A stretch of DNA of 64,000 nt. Origin: Deinococcus aquatilis DSM 23025 (lineage in GTDB: Bacteria > Deinococcota > Deinococci > Deinococcales > Deinococcaceae). A program made the translations under genes and the position numbers. Where the stretch lies: assembly GCF_000378445.1 (NCBI RefSeq), contig NZ_KB899701.1, positions 1-64,000 on the forward strand. The letters are read 5' to 3'. Within the stretch, counting starts at the first letter, position 1. Each line of letters opens with the position of its first letter. The notes under the pieces were generated by a model. That model was not told where the DNA came from. It saw nothing but the letters and a program-made list of their open reading frames with translations, and made no database searches. Below, piece by piece: positions 47,095 to 55,974 of the stretch.

Positions 47095-47706
47095 ATGGCA
47101 CTGATCGGCAGCAGCTCCAAGAAGACGACGGCAGCCCCCGGCATCCGGATCAAGGACATCCAGGATCAACTCGATACCGAGTGGGCCAACCTGAAACAAG
47201 ACAGCATCAGCCTGCACGGTGAGGAAGAATCGGGCCTGCTGGCCTACTACCAGTGCGCGGCCCGCCTCGGCATCCATTGGGTAGCAGGTGATCCCTACAC
47301 CTTCCAGTTCCCTGAGGCCTATCAGGGCGAGCGCCTCGCCAAGCTGTGCGCTTACCTGATCGGCCTGAAGGATGCTGACCCGGCCCTGGTCAAGCAAGCC
47401 CGAGAGCACAACCTGAAGGCGCTGCGCGTGAAGGCCTGGCCTGCCTACCGGGATATGGCCGTGCCGCCGATTCCGCAGGGCATGAGCATGATGAATGTCG
47501 AGATTCTGCCCTTCAACTGGGAGGGATTAGAGCGGCTGTGGAACGGCGAGACGCATGAGGTGACGGGTACCAGCGTCTTCTTGCCCGCGTTCCAGTTCCC
47601 GGAAACGGCGGACTTCCATCTGGCGACATTGGCGGTTCTGTACCTGAACCGGCAGCTGCGTTATGCCCTGACCGACCTCTACGCCCACTCGACTGGAGGG
47701 AACTGA
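47095..47706 (+). CDS. Prophage protein, unknown
   Basis: 203 residues, start ATG 47095 after gaggtg. No family recognised. Mixed alpha/beta, Lys-rich start. It is the first gene after the repeat cluster and is coupled to the next (TGATG). Confidence 0.55.
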   Translation: MALIGSSSKKTTAAPGIRIKDIQDQLDTEWANLKQDSISLHGEEESGLLAYYQCAARLGIHWVAGDPYTFQFPEAYQGERLAKLCAYLIGLKDADPALVKQAREHNLKALRVKAWPAYRDMAVPPIPQGMSMMNVEILPFNWEGLERLWNGETHEVTGTSVFLPAFQFPETADFHLATLAVLYLNRQLRYALTDLYAHSTGGN

Positions 47707-47960
47707 TGCCGATGAATGCCGATCAGCCGAAAGAAGCCGAAAGGAACGCCGTGGTGCTGGTGGACATCTTCAACATTCGCCTGTACCTGCCTGACGAGAT
47801 CCATCCAGATGACGAGGACGCGGTGCGGGCGTGGGTACAGGAGAACTTGAGCCGGGTGCGTGAAGCGGCTCAGGAGTGCGATCCAGACGATGTGATGGTG
47901 TCGAACGCGTTCTACGAAGCCGCTCGCTCTGCTCAGGCCGAGGCAGGTGAGGGCCAGTGA
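47706..47960 (+). CDS. Small acidic prophage protein
   Basis: 84 residues; rich in Asp and Glu (DEIHPDDEDAVRAWVQENL). It may be a DNA mimic or simply structural; no family recognised. Confidence 0.5.
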   Translation: MPMNADQPKEAERNAVVLVDIFNIRLYLPDEIHPDDEDAVRAWVQENLSRVREAAQECDPDDVMVSNAFYEAARSAQAEAGEGQ

Positions 47961-48259
47961 GCATCCTTCAGCCGACCATCGAAGACCAGGCCCGTCACCT
48001 GCTGAATCCAGTGCTGGGCGAATGCGTGCGCCAACGCACGGCAGCGGGAGTTGCCAAGTACGGCCAGCGGCTCGACGACAACTACCAGCCGCACGAGGCC
48101 AAAGCGGTGCACTTGGTGCAGGAACTCATGGACGCCTGCCAGTACGCCCTCTGGATGGATCTGCCGGGCCTCGCCTCCAATTTGGCCGCGATTGCCAATG
48201 ATGTGCAGTCGGCTACCTCCCTGACCGCTGAGCAGATCATGGCAGGGGGGAAGCAGTGA
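47957..48259 (+). CDS. Small helical protein, MazG-like possibility
   Basis: 100 residues from GTG 47957. The pattern VAKYGQRLDDN and VQELMDACQYALW resembles all-alpha nucleotide pyrophosphatases found in phages. The catalytic acidic residues are not fully present, so the assignment is weak. Confidence 0.45.
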   Translation: MSILQPTIEDQARHLLNPVLGECVRQRTAAGVAKYGQRLDDNYQPHEAKAVHLVQELMDACQYALWMDLPGLASNLAAIANDVQSATSLTAEQIMAGGKQ

Positions 48260-49077
48260 ACCCGGAAGCAGCGGGCAAGGTGCGGCGCAGGCCCTGCGGC
48301 ACTGTGATCTGGGATGAACGGCAACTCCAGAGCCTGAGGTGGCGTCTTCGTCAGGGGCACTCTTACAAACGAATCGGGTATGACCTGGGTATTTCATTCG
48401 CTGCGGTGAATCGCCGTGCTGCGGATCTGGGCCTGAACCTGCCGCCTGAAGGGGAGATGTTTGTGGCGGTGGTGGGCCGTCAGGTGGGCGTCTCAGGCGC
48501 GACCATCATCACCCGCGCCCGGCAACTGGGCCTTACGCCCCGGCACTGGGGGATCTGCTTCACCCTGACCATGGATCAGGCGGCAGAAGTGGTGGCGCTG
48601 TGGGATGGCGACCTGCAAGCCCGTGACGCCGAGCATGACGGCTGGCTGAGTGCGGTGGATGCGGCCAAGTTACTGGGCATCACGAAGGTCATGTTCCTGC
48701 GTCGCGTGGAGCCACATGGGGTGCGTCGGGTGCGGGTGCTGGGCGTGACGGGCCGCGCTTTCCGGTATCACCCGCAGGATGTGGCCCGCCTGCCCATTCC
48801 GGTGGCTCCCAGGGGCAAGCCGCGTGGATACCTGACGGGCAACGCGCTGGCCGACCTGACAGGCGTCCCACTGGGTACCCTGCCCTGCTGGCGCAAACGC
48901 GGGATGCCCTCGGTGCAGGACCGGGTAGCTTTCCATGCCCACTACTACTCGCCCGCTGCCGTGCTGACGTGGTTGGAGGGGCAGCACCGCCCAGGTTGGA
49001 GTGCCGCGACCCGCGCCCGCTACGAAGAGGCCCGCGTGAGGTTGCGCGAGTACCTGGCCCAGCAGAGGGCCGCGTGA
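48256..49077 (+). CDS. Multi-HTH DNA-binding protein
   Basis: 273 residues. There are three helix-turn-helix-like segments: QLQSLRWRLRQGHSYKRIGYD (about 23-43 and beyond), SAVDAAKLLGITKVMFLRRV (near 135) and a third around GNALADLTGVPLGTLPCWRK (about 195-215). The pattern suggests a phage DNA-binding regulator of late genes. No family match is claimed. Confidence 0.6.
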   Translation: MNPEAAGKVRRRPCGTVIWDERQLQSLRWRLRQGHSYKRIGYDLGISFAAVNRRAADLGLNLPPEGEMFVAVVGRQVGVSGATIITRARQLGLTPRHWGICFTLTMDQAAEVVALWDGDLQARDAEHDGWLSAVDAAKLLGITKVMFLRRVEPHGVRRVRVLGVTGRAFRYHPQDVARLPIPVAPRGKPRGYLTGNALADLTGVPLGTLPCWRKRGMPSVQDRVAFHAHYYSPAAVLTWLEGQHRPGWSAATRARYEEARVRLREYLAQQRAA

Positions 49078-49475
49078 GCATTAAGAAGAAAGCCGTCAAC
49101 GGCAACCGGAAGGGTAAAGAGGGTGAGCGTGAGCTGGCGCGGGCGCTGACAGAGCTGGGTTACCCAGCCAGCCGAGGGGTGCAATACAAGGGCGGCAAGG
49201 ACAGTCCTGACGTGGCCTGCCCCTCACTGAATGCGTTCCACATTGAATGCAAGCTGAGCGCCGCTTGCCAGATGTTCAGTGCTAAGCAGCTGGCCAAGTG
49301 GGACGCACAGGCCAAGGCTGATGCTGGGCAGCAGAAGATTCCGTTGGTCGTTCACCGGTGGAACTTCGCCCGCAACTGGTGGGTGCGCGTGCTGATGCCG
49401 AACCGTAGCCCGTACTGGCAGACCCTTGAAGACTTCCTGACTGAGCTTGACCGTGCCAAGTGGGGGAATGGATGA
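49074..49475 (+). CDS. HJR-like PD-(D/E)xK nuclease
   Basis: 133 residues from GTG 49074. The pattern GKEGERELARALTELG, then DSPDVAC and FHIECKL is that of Holliday junction resolvase/RecB-type nucleases: Glu, Asp and Glu-x-Lys around a small fold. It probably resolves phage DNA junctions. Confidence 0.75.
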   Translation: MSIKKKAVNGNRKGKEGERELARALTELGYPASRGVQYKGGKDSPDVACPSLNAFHIECKLSAACQMFSAKQLAKWDAQAKADAGQQKIPLVVHRWNFARNWWVRVLMPNRSPYWQTLEDFLTELDRAKWGNG

Positions 49476-49714
49476 AGCCGGTCAGCGATCCGATGCTGAG
49501 GCGGCTGCTGGCTGAGCGCTACCCCTCGCCGCTGGCCAAGAGTCTGATTCAGATGACTGAATCGGTGAGGGCATTTGGTGAGGCTGTTGGGCAGCTTGAG
49601 CCACACATACAGGCCTTCGCCAAGTTCTACAGCCAGCTTCAGGGCCGCTCTCATTGCCGCATGTGCGGGCGGCGGTTCGACCACCACCAGGGCTGTCCTC
49701 TGGAGCGCCCATGA
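49472..49714 (+). CDS. Small protein with C-terminal Cys/His cluster
   Basis: 80 residues from ATG 49472. A C-terminal CRMCGRRFDHHQGCPL cluster suggests metal binding. The rest is helical. Function unknown. Confidence 0.55.
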   Translation: MKPVSDPMLRRLLAERYPSPLAKSLIQMTESVRAFGEAVGQLEPHIQAFAKFYSQLQGRSHCRMCGRRFDHHQGCPLERP

Positions 49715-50262
49715 CCCTTACCCTTTCTCGCCCAGTGGAGGCGCACTTGACGAACGGAACCAAGAGAAGCCGCGCTGTCCGGGTCGCTGGTCCCGGCCCC
49801 GCAGTTCGGGAATTCATCAGCGCACGCCAGCAGATGCAGTCAGCACGTGCCCATGCTGAAGCGTGGTATCAGGCACTGCGGCATCAGGACACCCGTGAGA
49901 ACGGCGGGATGCTGGTGGTCGGTAGTGGGCCAGCCCGTGCGAGCGGGCGGCAGATGATCCCAGTAGTGGGCAACTGGAACGCTGCACCAGCAGGCGTGAC
50001 ACGCTACACCGAGATCAAAACCCCATTAGGCTGGCTCTCTGAACGTGCTGTCCAGGAGGCCATGAAGAAGGCTGAAGACCCGATGTTGGGGCCGATTCAG
50101 CGGGGCATGGGGCTGGCGAGTCTGGCCGATGAGCGCGGTGGGTGGAGTCCTCACCGACAGCAGGCGATGGCTTACGCGGTGGCCGTGCTGACGGTAGCGC
50201 AGCTGCTAGGTGACCCTCAGGCAGCCACTCACCTCTTAAGCTTGCAGAAATCCAACGATTGA
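49711..50262 (+). CDS. Prophage protein, unknown
   Basis: 183 residues from ATG 49711, overlapping the previous stop by four bases. No family recognised. A terminator follows. Confidence 0.5.
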   Translation: MTLTLSRPVEAHLTNGTKRSRAVRVAGPGPAVREFISARQQMQSARAHAEAWYQALRHQDTRENGGMLVVGSGPARASGRQMIPVVGNWNAAPAGVTRYTEIKTPLGWLSERAVQEAMKKAEDPMLGPIQRGMGLASLADERGGWSPHRQQAMAYAVAVLTVAQLLGDPQAATHLLSLQKSND

Positions 50263-50291
50263 CCTACTCTATTTGTAGATTCAGAGCAGTG

Positions 50292-50319
50292 ACCCCCACC
50301 AAAGCGGTGGGGGTTTTTC
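50292..50319 (+). terminator. Rho-independent terminator ending the early/middle operon
   Basis: acccccacc (50292-50300) and ggtgggggt (50306-50314), then TTTT. It separates the replication genes from the packaging module. Confidence 0.85.
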
Positions 50320-50342
50320 ATTGCCTACAGGGAGGCCTGCCG

Positions 50343-50597
50343 ATGTCGAAGAAAGCGCAGAAGCGGGCCGCTCGCCGTGCCCAGATCACCTCACATCTGT
50401 CTCAGTCGGATGACCGTCGTGACTGGCTGATGCAGCAAGAGGCGCGGGGCCGAGTGCAGACCACGCCCAAACAATGGAAGCAACGTGACCCCACGCCCTG
50501 GTACCTGCCAGATCTGGGCCTGGAGCGTGAGCCATTTATCGGGCAGGTGCCGAGGTATCAGCCGGGTGTGGTGATCAGGCGCTTTCTTCAACAATGA
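50343..50597 (+). CDS. Small basic prophage protein
   Basis: 84 residues from ATG 50343 after gggagg. N-terminus MSKKAQKRAARRAQITSHL is strongly basic. Function unknown; nucleic-acid binding is a guess. Confidence 0.55.
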   Translation: MSKKAQKRAARRAQITSHLSQSDDRRDWLMQQEARGRVQTTPKQWKQRDPTPWYLPDLGLEREPFIGQVPRYQPGVVIRRFLQQ

Positions 50598-50811
50598 AGG
50601 TGGTCATGGGTTCCCACTTCAGGAATCCATGTGTTCCACCCTTGGTGGCCGTGGTGATGCTGACCATCTTGTCCTTCCCACCCATCAGTTTCGCGCCGTC
50701 GCCTACCCCAGTTTTCGCCACAGTGATTCGTACATAACTGCGCCCGTTCTCTTGGTAGGGAGACAGTGTGGTGGTGTCTTCGGTCAGTTCAATCTGTTGG
50801 TAAGGACTCAT
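50575..50811 (-). CDS. Small convergent prophage protein
   Basis: 78 residues on the minus strand, overlapping the previous gene by 23 bases. The chain is natural-looking (ELTEDTTTLSPYQENGRSYVRITVAKTGVG), mostly beta, with no close family. It is the only minus-strand gene in this module. It could be a separately expressed cargo gene. Confidence 0.5.
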   Translation of the reverse strand: MSPYQQIELTEDTTTLSPYQENGRSYVRITVAKTGVGDGAKLMGGKDKMVSITTATKGGTHGFLKWEPMTTFIVEESA

Positions 50812-50845
50812 TCCCCAATCTTATTCACCTGGAGGTGACCGCGCA

Positions 50846-51571
50846 GTGGTACAGCAACTTGACACCCCATCCAAAACTGTTGACGAGCTGGGCGCGGCCC
50901 TCAAGCCTCAGCACCGCCTCTTTGTTGAGCACTACTTCGCCGTCAACTTGAACCAAGCTGCAGCCACACGCGCTGCTGGCTATAAAGACCACCGCCAAGG
51001 CTGGCGCATCCTGCAACGTCCTGAAGTGCAGACGTATGTGCAGGCCCGCATGAGTGAGTACATGCCCGCCGATGAAGTCATGCAGCGCCTGACCGCACTC
51101 GCCCGCACGGGTGGTGACCAGTTCCTCAAAGAAGAGGAATACACCGTGCCGGTCTTCGAGGCCCGCCCCTTGCAGCTGAAGATTGATCACCTGGAAGCCC
51201 AAGTGGCTCAGATGCATAGGATTGATCCGGAACTGTTGAAGGGTCAGATCCAGAGAAGGCAAGCTGAGATTGCCGATCTGGAAGTGCAGCTGGCTCTGAA
51301 TCCAGACGCTACCTATGAGACTCAGACGGGGACTGAGACGCGCCGCCGAGTGGTGCCCTCGCTAGAAGCTGCTGCCGATCATGGCGTGCTGTTCGCTATT
51401 GAGTCTGTGGAATACACCCAGCACGGTCTGAAGTTTAAGCGTCAGGACAACGTGCGGGCGCTTGAACTGATCGGTAAGCACCACAAGCTATTCACCGATC
51501 GCACTGAGCATTCGGGTCAGGTCGACCTGGGTGTTAAGTACATTGCAGGACTCTCCGAGGATGACTTGTGA
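50846..51571 (+). CDS. terS: Terminase small subunit
   Basis: 241 residues from GTG 50846 after ctggaggtg. The N-terminal region KPQHRLFVEHYFAVNLNQAAATRAAGYKDH is typical of the Terminase_2 small subunit HTH. The middle (about 110-160) is a coiled coil, the oligomerisation part. It recognises phage DNA for packaging. The stop overlaps terL (GTGA). Confidence 0.85.
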   Translation: MVQQLDTPSKTVDELGAALKPQHRLFVEHYFAVNLNQAAATRAAGYKDHRQGWRILQRPEVQTYVQARMSEYMPADEVMQRLTALARTGGDQFLKEEEYTVPVFEARPLQLKIDHLEAQVAQMHRIDPELLKGQIQRRQAEIADLEVQLALNPDATYETQTGTETRRRVVPSLEAAADHGVLFAIESVEYTQHGLKFKRQDNVRALELIGKHHKLFTDRTEHSGQVDLGVKYIAGLSEDDL

Positions 51572-52899
51572 CCGCTGCGTTGCTGCCAGGTGCTCGTGTT
51601 TATTTCCCGCGTGGCTCCGCACTGGACGTGCTGCGCTGCCAGGTCGATGAATTCATGATTGACGGCCCCGCCGGAACCGGCAAGAGCCGAGTCGCCTTGG
51701 AGAAGATCAACGCACTGGCCGAGAAATATCCTGGCTGCCGTCTCGCCATCGTCCGGAAGTTTCGAGCAGCCCTGACCGAAACAGCCCTTGTAACCTTCGA
51801 GCAGCACGTCAAGCCCCGCTGCAACGTTCGCAACCAGCAGCGCAACGTGCGCCAGTCCTACGTGTACGCGAACAAGTCGGAGATCATCGTGGCTGGCATC
51901 GATAACCCGGTCAAGCTGATGAGCGCTGAGTTCGACGCGATCTATGTTCAGGAAGCAACCGAACTCACCCTGAACGATTGGGAGTTCCTGAGCACCCGTC
52001 TCCGCAACGGTGTCATCCCGTATCAGCAGCTCTTTGGAGACTGCAACCCTGGGCCGCCCTCGCACTGGCTGAAGAAACGGATGGATGCAGGCCTGACCAC
52101 GCGTCTGCTGTCCCGCCATGAAGAGAACCCCCGACTCTTCAGCAGCCGGGGCGAGATCACGCCGTTTGGTCAGTCCTATATGGCCCGTCTGGATAAGCTC
52201 ACCGGGCCTCGCCGGGATCGTCTGAGGTACGGGAAGTGGGCCGCTGCAGAGGGTCTGGTTTTCGACACCTTCGATGAAGCGGTGCATGTGATTGACCCGT
52301 TCCCCATTCCGTCTGACTGGCGGCGCTTCCGAAGTATCGACTTCGGGTTCATTCACCCGTTTGTCTGTGGCTGGTGGGCTATCAACCCAGATGGGGCGCT
52401 GTACCTGTATCGCGAGCTGTATCGCACCCGGCGCACTGTGCGCGACCATGCTGTCCAGATTGCCGAGTACAGCAAGGGCGAGTGGTATGAGGCCCTGATT
52501 ACCGATCATGACGCTGAAGACCGCGCCACCCTGGAACAGGAACTGGGTGTGACCACCATGCCTGCCGACAAGCGGGTGAGCAGCGGTATCCAGGCCGTGC
52601 AAGACCGACTGGGAGGCCCAGGCACCCCACCCCGGCTGTTCGTGATGCGCGGTGCGCTGATCGAGCAGGATCCGGCATTGATTGACGGTGAGACCGGGCT
52701 GGCCGAAGGGCCAACATGCACGGTGGAAGAGATCGATGAGTACGTGTGGGAGAAACAGAAGGGCAAAGATGGCGAAATGCTTAAAGAGCGCCCAGTCAAG
52801 AAGGGCGATGACGGGATGGACATGCTGCGCTACGCCGTGATGTACGCAGATTCGACTGAGCACGCCAGCATTGGCGCAGGCAGCCTGGACGGCTGGTAG
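51568..52899 (+). CDS. terL: Terminase large subunit
   Basis: 443 residues from GTG 51568. The ATPase has Walker A GPAGTGKS (K39), a Walker B region at DAIYVQEATEL, and the C-terminal nuclease domain starts near FRSIDFGFIHP, with later Asp/Glu residues for metal. The enzyme packages and cuts phage DNA. Close to the PBSX/Terminase_3 type. Confidence 0.92.
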   Translation: MTAALLPGARVYFPRGSALDVLRCQVDEFMIDGPAGTGKSRVALEKINALAEKYPGCRLAIVRKFRAALTETALVTFEQHVKPRCNVRNQQRNVRQSYVYANKSEIIVAGIDNPVKLMSAEFDAIYVQEATELTLNDWEFLSTRLRNGVIPYQQLFGDCNPGPPSHWLKKRMDAGLTTRLLSRHEENPRLFSSRGEITPFGQSYMARLDKLTGPRRDRLRYGKWAAAEGLVFDTFDEAVHVIDPFPIPSDWRRFRSIDFGFIHPFVCGWWAINPDGALYLYRELYRTRRTVRDHAVQIAEYSKGEWYEALITDHDAEDRATLEQELGVTTMPADKRVSSGIQAVQDRLGGPGTPPRLFVMRGALIEQDPALIDGETGLAEGPTCTVEEIDEYVWEKQKGKDGEMLKERPVKKGDDGMDMLRYAVMYADSTEHASIGAGSLDGW

Positions 52900-52907
52900 G
52901 GGGGCAC

Positions 52908-54248
52908 ATGGACACAACTAATCCGTATCCCCTCTCGAAGGGCGATCTTGAATACGCCACGCGGGCGCAGCTGCTGGAGAGCGAAGCCCGCGACGTTCTT
53001 TCCAACCGCCTGGCGGCCCAGCTCACCCTGTTGTTTCCTCAGGCCCCGGCTGAATTCCTGCCCAGCAATGGGCATTTCTCCAATGAGTTGGGACGTGGGG
53101 CAGGTGAGATTGCCGACGCGGTGAGTGCGGCCAGCATCAACTGGACCACCGATAGCGCTGATGATGCGGGCGTAGACAGCATCTTCACCTCTGAATTGGT
53201 GCGCCTGTTGGCGGTCGATGCGCTGGTCACGGCCAAACTGGCGCTGTTTCCCCGGATCAATGAAGCGGGCCAGTTGGAAGTCGAGGCATTGACCGGCTAC
53301 CTGTACCCGATCTTCAGCCCGACCAACGCGCTGAAAGTGGTGGCCGTGCTCCAAGTCTTGCCGGTGGCGGCTGGGGATGAGACTCAATATCAGGTCAGAC
53401 GCTACAGCGCTGGCCTGTTGGAGATTTTCCCAACGGTCAAGGACTGGAAAGACTATGCCGCTGGGGAGCCGACACCCTATCCCCAGGCCCATGCTCAGGG
53501 GCGTCTGCCGCTGGCCTTCCTGGTCATCCGGCGTGACGCCCACCGGCAACCGTTTGGGCTGGTGCCTGAATGCCTGCCTGCTTTCCGGCGCTATGCCAAA
53601 ACCGCTGTGAACCGGAACGCGGTGCAGGAGAACGCAGGCTGGCCGGAGCGCGTGGTCAAGAGCGACATGTACCGGGATCTGCTGCTGGGCAAGGTGCAGG
53701 GCGTGATCAAGGCGATGGCCGACGCTGCGCTGAACGCCTTGAAGAAAGTCGGACCGCGCCAGTTGAAGATCATCGGTACCAATGACACTTATGAGGTTCA
53801 GGATGGCGTAGACCTCGCCCCGCACATGGCCGCCGAGACCTCGGATAAGCAGGCGCTGCTGGATCTGTTGCGGAGTCCTGACCTGTCAGGCGGCAACCTG
53901 TCCGGTGTGGCCCTCGCAGAGCGTCAGACCAAGGCGCGGGCGTTGATTCGTGATCTGTGCAATGCGATTGCTGGACTAGTGACCGACACCTGCAAACTGG
54001 CTTCTGGACTGCCGGGGGCGAATGTGCCTGAGGATCTGGTGGCCAGCCTGACGCCTCGCTGGGCGATGGATAACACTCAGCGGATCAGTGAGGTGGGTGA
54101 CCTGTTCAGCAAGGCGGTGCTGCCCAAGTCGGTGGCGCTCCAGGAGCTTCAGACGGCGGGATTTAACTCGATCACTGACGAGATGATTCAGGCCGCTGCC
54201 GCTGCTGAAGCCGCTGACCTGATACCTGATCTGGGAGGTGGCATATGA
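52908..54248 (+). CDS. Portal protein
   Basis: 446 residues, eight bases after terL. Position and length fit a portal. Segments DALVTAKLALFPRIN, PDLSGGNLSGVALAERQTK and EVGDLFSKAVLPKSVALQ are typical of SPP1-like/phage_portal family members. It forms the ring at one capsid vertex. Confidence 0.82.
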   Translation: MDTTNPYPLSKGDLEYATRAQLLESEARDVLSNRLAAQLTLLFPQAPAEFLPSNGHFSNELGRGAGEIADAVSAASINWTTDSADDAGVDSIFTSELVRLLAVDALVTAKLALFPRINEAGQLEVEALTGYLYPIFSPTNALKVVAVLQVLPVAAGDETQYQVRRYSAGLLEIFPTVKDWKDYAAGEPTPYPQAHAQGRLPLAFLVIRRDAHRQPFGLVPECLPAFRRYAKTAVNRNAVQENAGWPERVVKSDMYRDLLLGKVQGVIKAMADAALNALKKVGPRQLKIIGTNDTYEVQDGVDLAPHMAAETSDKQALLDLLRSPDLSGGNLSGVALAERQTKARALIRDLCNAIAGLVTDTCKLASGLPGANVPEDLVASLTPRWAMDNTQRISEVGDLFSKAVLPKSVALQELQTAGFNSITDEMIQAAAAAEAADLIPDLGGGI

Positions 54249-54472
54249 GCAAGCCGCGTAAACGCTGCGAGCGGTGCCGCTTCTGGACTGAAGATCCGCC
54301 GTACAACGAAGGGTTCTGCAGCCAGCTCACCAAGGGCAGTCCTACTGAGAGTGGGTACGGCGATGACCACACGTTGCTGCTGGTGCGCGAGGGCAATGAC
54401 CAGGCCGAGTGGGGCCGGATGCTGACCCCTAGCGAGTTCGGCTGTGTGCTCTGGGAGGCGAGGCATGATTGA
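54245..54472 (+). CDS. Small Cys-rich protein
   Basis: 75 residues. CERCRFW and later Cys residues (GFCSQL, GCVLW) may bind zinc. Lies between portal and the HExxH protein. Function unknown. Confidence 0.55.
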   Translation: MSKPRKRCERCRFWTEDPPYNEGFCSQLTKGSPTESGYGDDHTLLLVREGNDQAEWGRMLTPSEFGCVLWEARHD

Positions 54473-54875
54473 TCCTGACTTTGCTGCCCGTGTGGCGCAG
54501 CGTGCTTATGCCAGCGCTTGGGGATTTTTCCAACCTTCGCCCGAATGGTTGATGGAACCGATAGAGGCCAAAGAGCTTCCCAGTGAGGACGGCACTGGAG
54601 AAGCGGTGCTGTGGTTCCGAATCGATTACTTACGGGCCAAGGTGGTCTATGACCCTGCCCGTCACGATGATGGGGCGCACCTGTGGCGGAACATGGGCCA
54701 TGAGGTTGCCCATCTGCTGCTGATGGAGTACGACGCGATCCAGCAGGGCATGAAGGGTACCCAGGAACGCGCCATGACACACGCCAATGAACGGGCGGTG
54801 ACTCGTCTGGACCGTCTGTTTATGCGTGAGCGGCCCTATCCCGGAGATGAGGCATTTGCGGGGCCAGCTCCATGA
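54465..54875 (+). CDS. Small HExxH protein (putative metallopeptidase)
   Basis: 136 residues from ATG 54465. The zinc motif HEVAH is at 79-83 and a downstream Glu109 in THANERAVTRLDRLF is a third-ligand candidate, so a zincin fold is likely. It sits between portal and MuF genes, so it may process a structural protein or act in injection; it resembles ImmA/IrrE in motif spacing only loosely. No prohead protease is otherwise seen. Confidence 0.65.
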   Translation: MIDPDFAARVAQRAYASAWGFFQPSPEWLMEPIEAKELPSEDGTGEAVLWFRIDYLRAKVVYDPARHDDGAHLWRNMGHEVAHLLLMEYDAIQQGMKGTQERAMTHANERAVTRLDRLFMRERPYPGDEAFAGPAP

Positions 54876-55645
54876 ATCCCGAACTTGCTGCCATTGCCCG
54901 CCGTCTGGAACGCGAGGGCAAGCGCCTGGAAGCGCGGGCACTGCGTTCGGTGGCCGCTGCTTATAGCAATCTCTCGCTGGCTGACCTGATTGCTCTGGTC
55001 GGCGCAGTGAGTGAGCGCCCTTCAGCCATCGCCCGCATTGCTGGGGCCAATCAACTGATGGATGCCTTTGACCGTGCGGTGGCCGTGACTCAGCAGGCTC
55101 CTGATGATCTGCTGCTGCATCTGCGCGGGTCTGTGGTGGATGGCATCGGAGCGTTTGCCGAGATGCTGACAGTTCAGCGGGCGGCCCCAGCAGTGATCGA
55201 TGCGTTCCGGGTGCGCCCAGATGCTGAGATCAGTTATACGCGGCACGCTGCGGAGCGCCTGGCGCGGTACTGGGGCACTGAGCAGGAACGGCTGCGGCAA
55301 GAAGTGCAGTCGGCCCTGCTGGAAGGCCTGGAGCGGGGTCAGAGCGTCCAGCAGATCCAGGCCCGGCTGAGAGAGCGGGTGCAGGTCAGCCGAAGTCGGG
55401 CGGGCACCATCGTTCGCAATGAGCTGGGCAACGCTTCAGCCTTCGCTCAGCGCGAGAGTCAGCAGGACGCGGGCATTACCCAGTACATCTGGCACACGGC
55501 TGGAGATGACCGGGTGCGTCCAGAACACCGCGCCAGGAATGGCAAAACCTTCTCGTGGGATGATCCGCCCGCCGACGGGCATCCCGGCCAGCCGATCATG
55601 TGCAGGTGTGTGGCACTGGCCGTTCTTCCGGAGGAATTCAGATGA
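54872..55645 (+). CDS. Mu F/SPP1 gp7-like head morphogenesis protein
   Basis: 257 residues. The C-terminal half has RTVQVSRSRAGTIVRNELGNA-like sequence, then GITQYIWHTAGDDRVRPEHRARNGK and PGQPIMCRCVALAV, which are the standard MuF/gp7 domain. Often a toxin or minor head protein carried in the virion. It overlaps the next gene by four bases. Confidence 0.8.
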   Translation: MNPELAAIARRLEREGKRLEARALRSVAAAYSNLSLADLIALVGAVSERPSAIARIAGANQLMDAFDRAVAVTQQAPDDLLLHLRGSVVDGIGAFAEMLTVQRAAPAVIDAFRVRPDAEISYTRHAAERLARYWGTEQERLRQEVQSALLEGLERGQSVQQIQARLRERVQVSRSRAGTIVRNELGNASAFAQRESQQDAGITQYIWHTAGDDRVRPEHRARNGKTFSWDDPPADGHPGQPIMCRCVALAVLPEEFR

Positions 55646-55855
55646 CGAGTCCAAAACATCCTTTCGAGTACCAGCCGCCTACGCCTGAGCAGGTCCAGCA
55701 AATTGAAACTGTACGGGCAGCTCTGAAGCAAGCGCATGACACGGTACTCAGTACCTTGCCGCCCAGCCGTGAACGCTCCCTAGCAGTCACCAAGCTGGAA
55801 CACCAAGCTGGAAGAGGCCAGCATGTGGGCGAACAAAGCCATCGTTTTCAACTGA
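55642..55855 (+). pseudogene. Acb2/Tad1-like anti-CBASS sponge, frameshifted
   Basis: The frame from ATG 55642 reads FEYQPPTPEQVQQIETVRAA and PPSRERSLAVTKLE, the signature of the Acb2/Tad1 hairpin family (DUF7681), small phage proteins that sequester cyclic nucleotides and so silence CBASS or Thoeris immunity. At 55788-55813 the 13 bases caccaagctggaa occur twice in tandem, which shifts the frame. With one copy the chain would end EEASMWANKAIVFN and stop at 55855: 66 residues in all, the family length. As written, the frame runs on to a missense tail ending at 55959. Confidence 0.85.
55788..55813. repeat. 13-bp tandem duplication
   Basis: caccaagctggaa repeats directly at 55788-55800 and 55801-55813, perfect. 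It causes the frameshift in the Acb2-like gene. Confidence 0.92.
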
Positions 55856-55884
55856 TTCACCGACACCTGACTGCCGAACTTCGC

Positions 55885-55907
55885 CGCCCTTTCCGGGGCG
55901 CTTTTTT
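55885..55907 (+). terminator. Terminator after the Acb2-like gene
   Basis: cgccc (55885-55889) and gggcg (55896-55900) plus a T run at 55902-55907. Confidence 0.7.
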
Positions 55908-55974
55908 GTGGCCCACCCATCGGCCTTGTAGGTGGGGGCACCGGGGTACGCGCCCCTAACAGCGGAGGCCCACC

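Noticed and set aside
46805..47104. A 99-codon frame across the GGTGACAG repeats starting at the primase stop
   Set aside because: The protein is only a reading of the repeated DNA (VTGSSFNLSP type units); the DNA repeats explain it better, though the TGATG overlap leaves a small chance.
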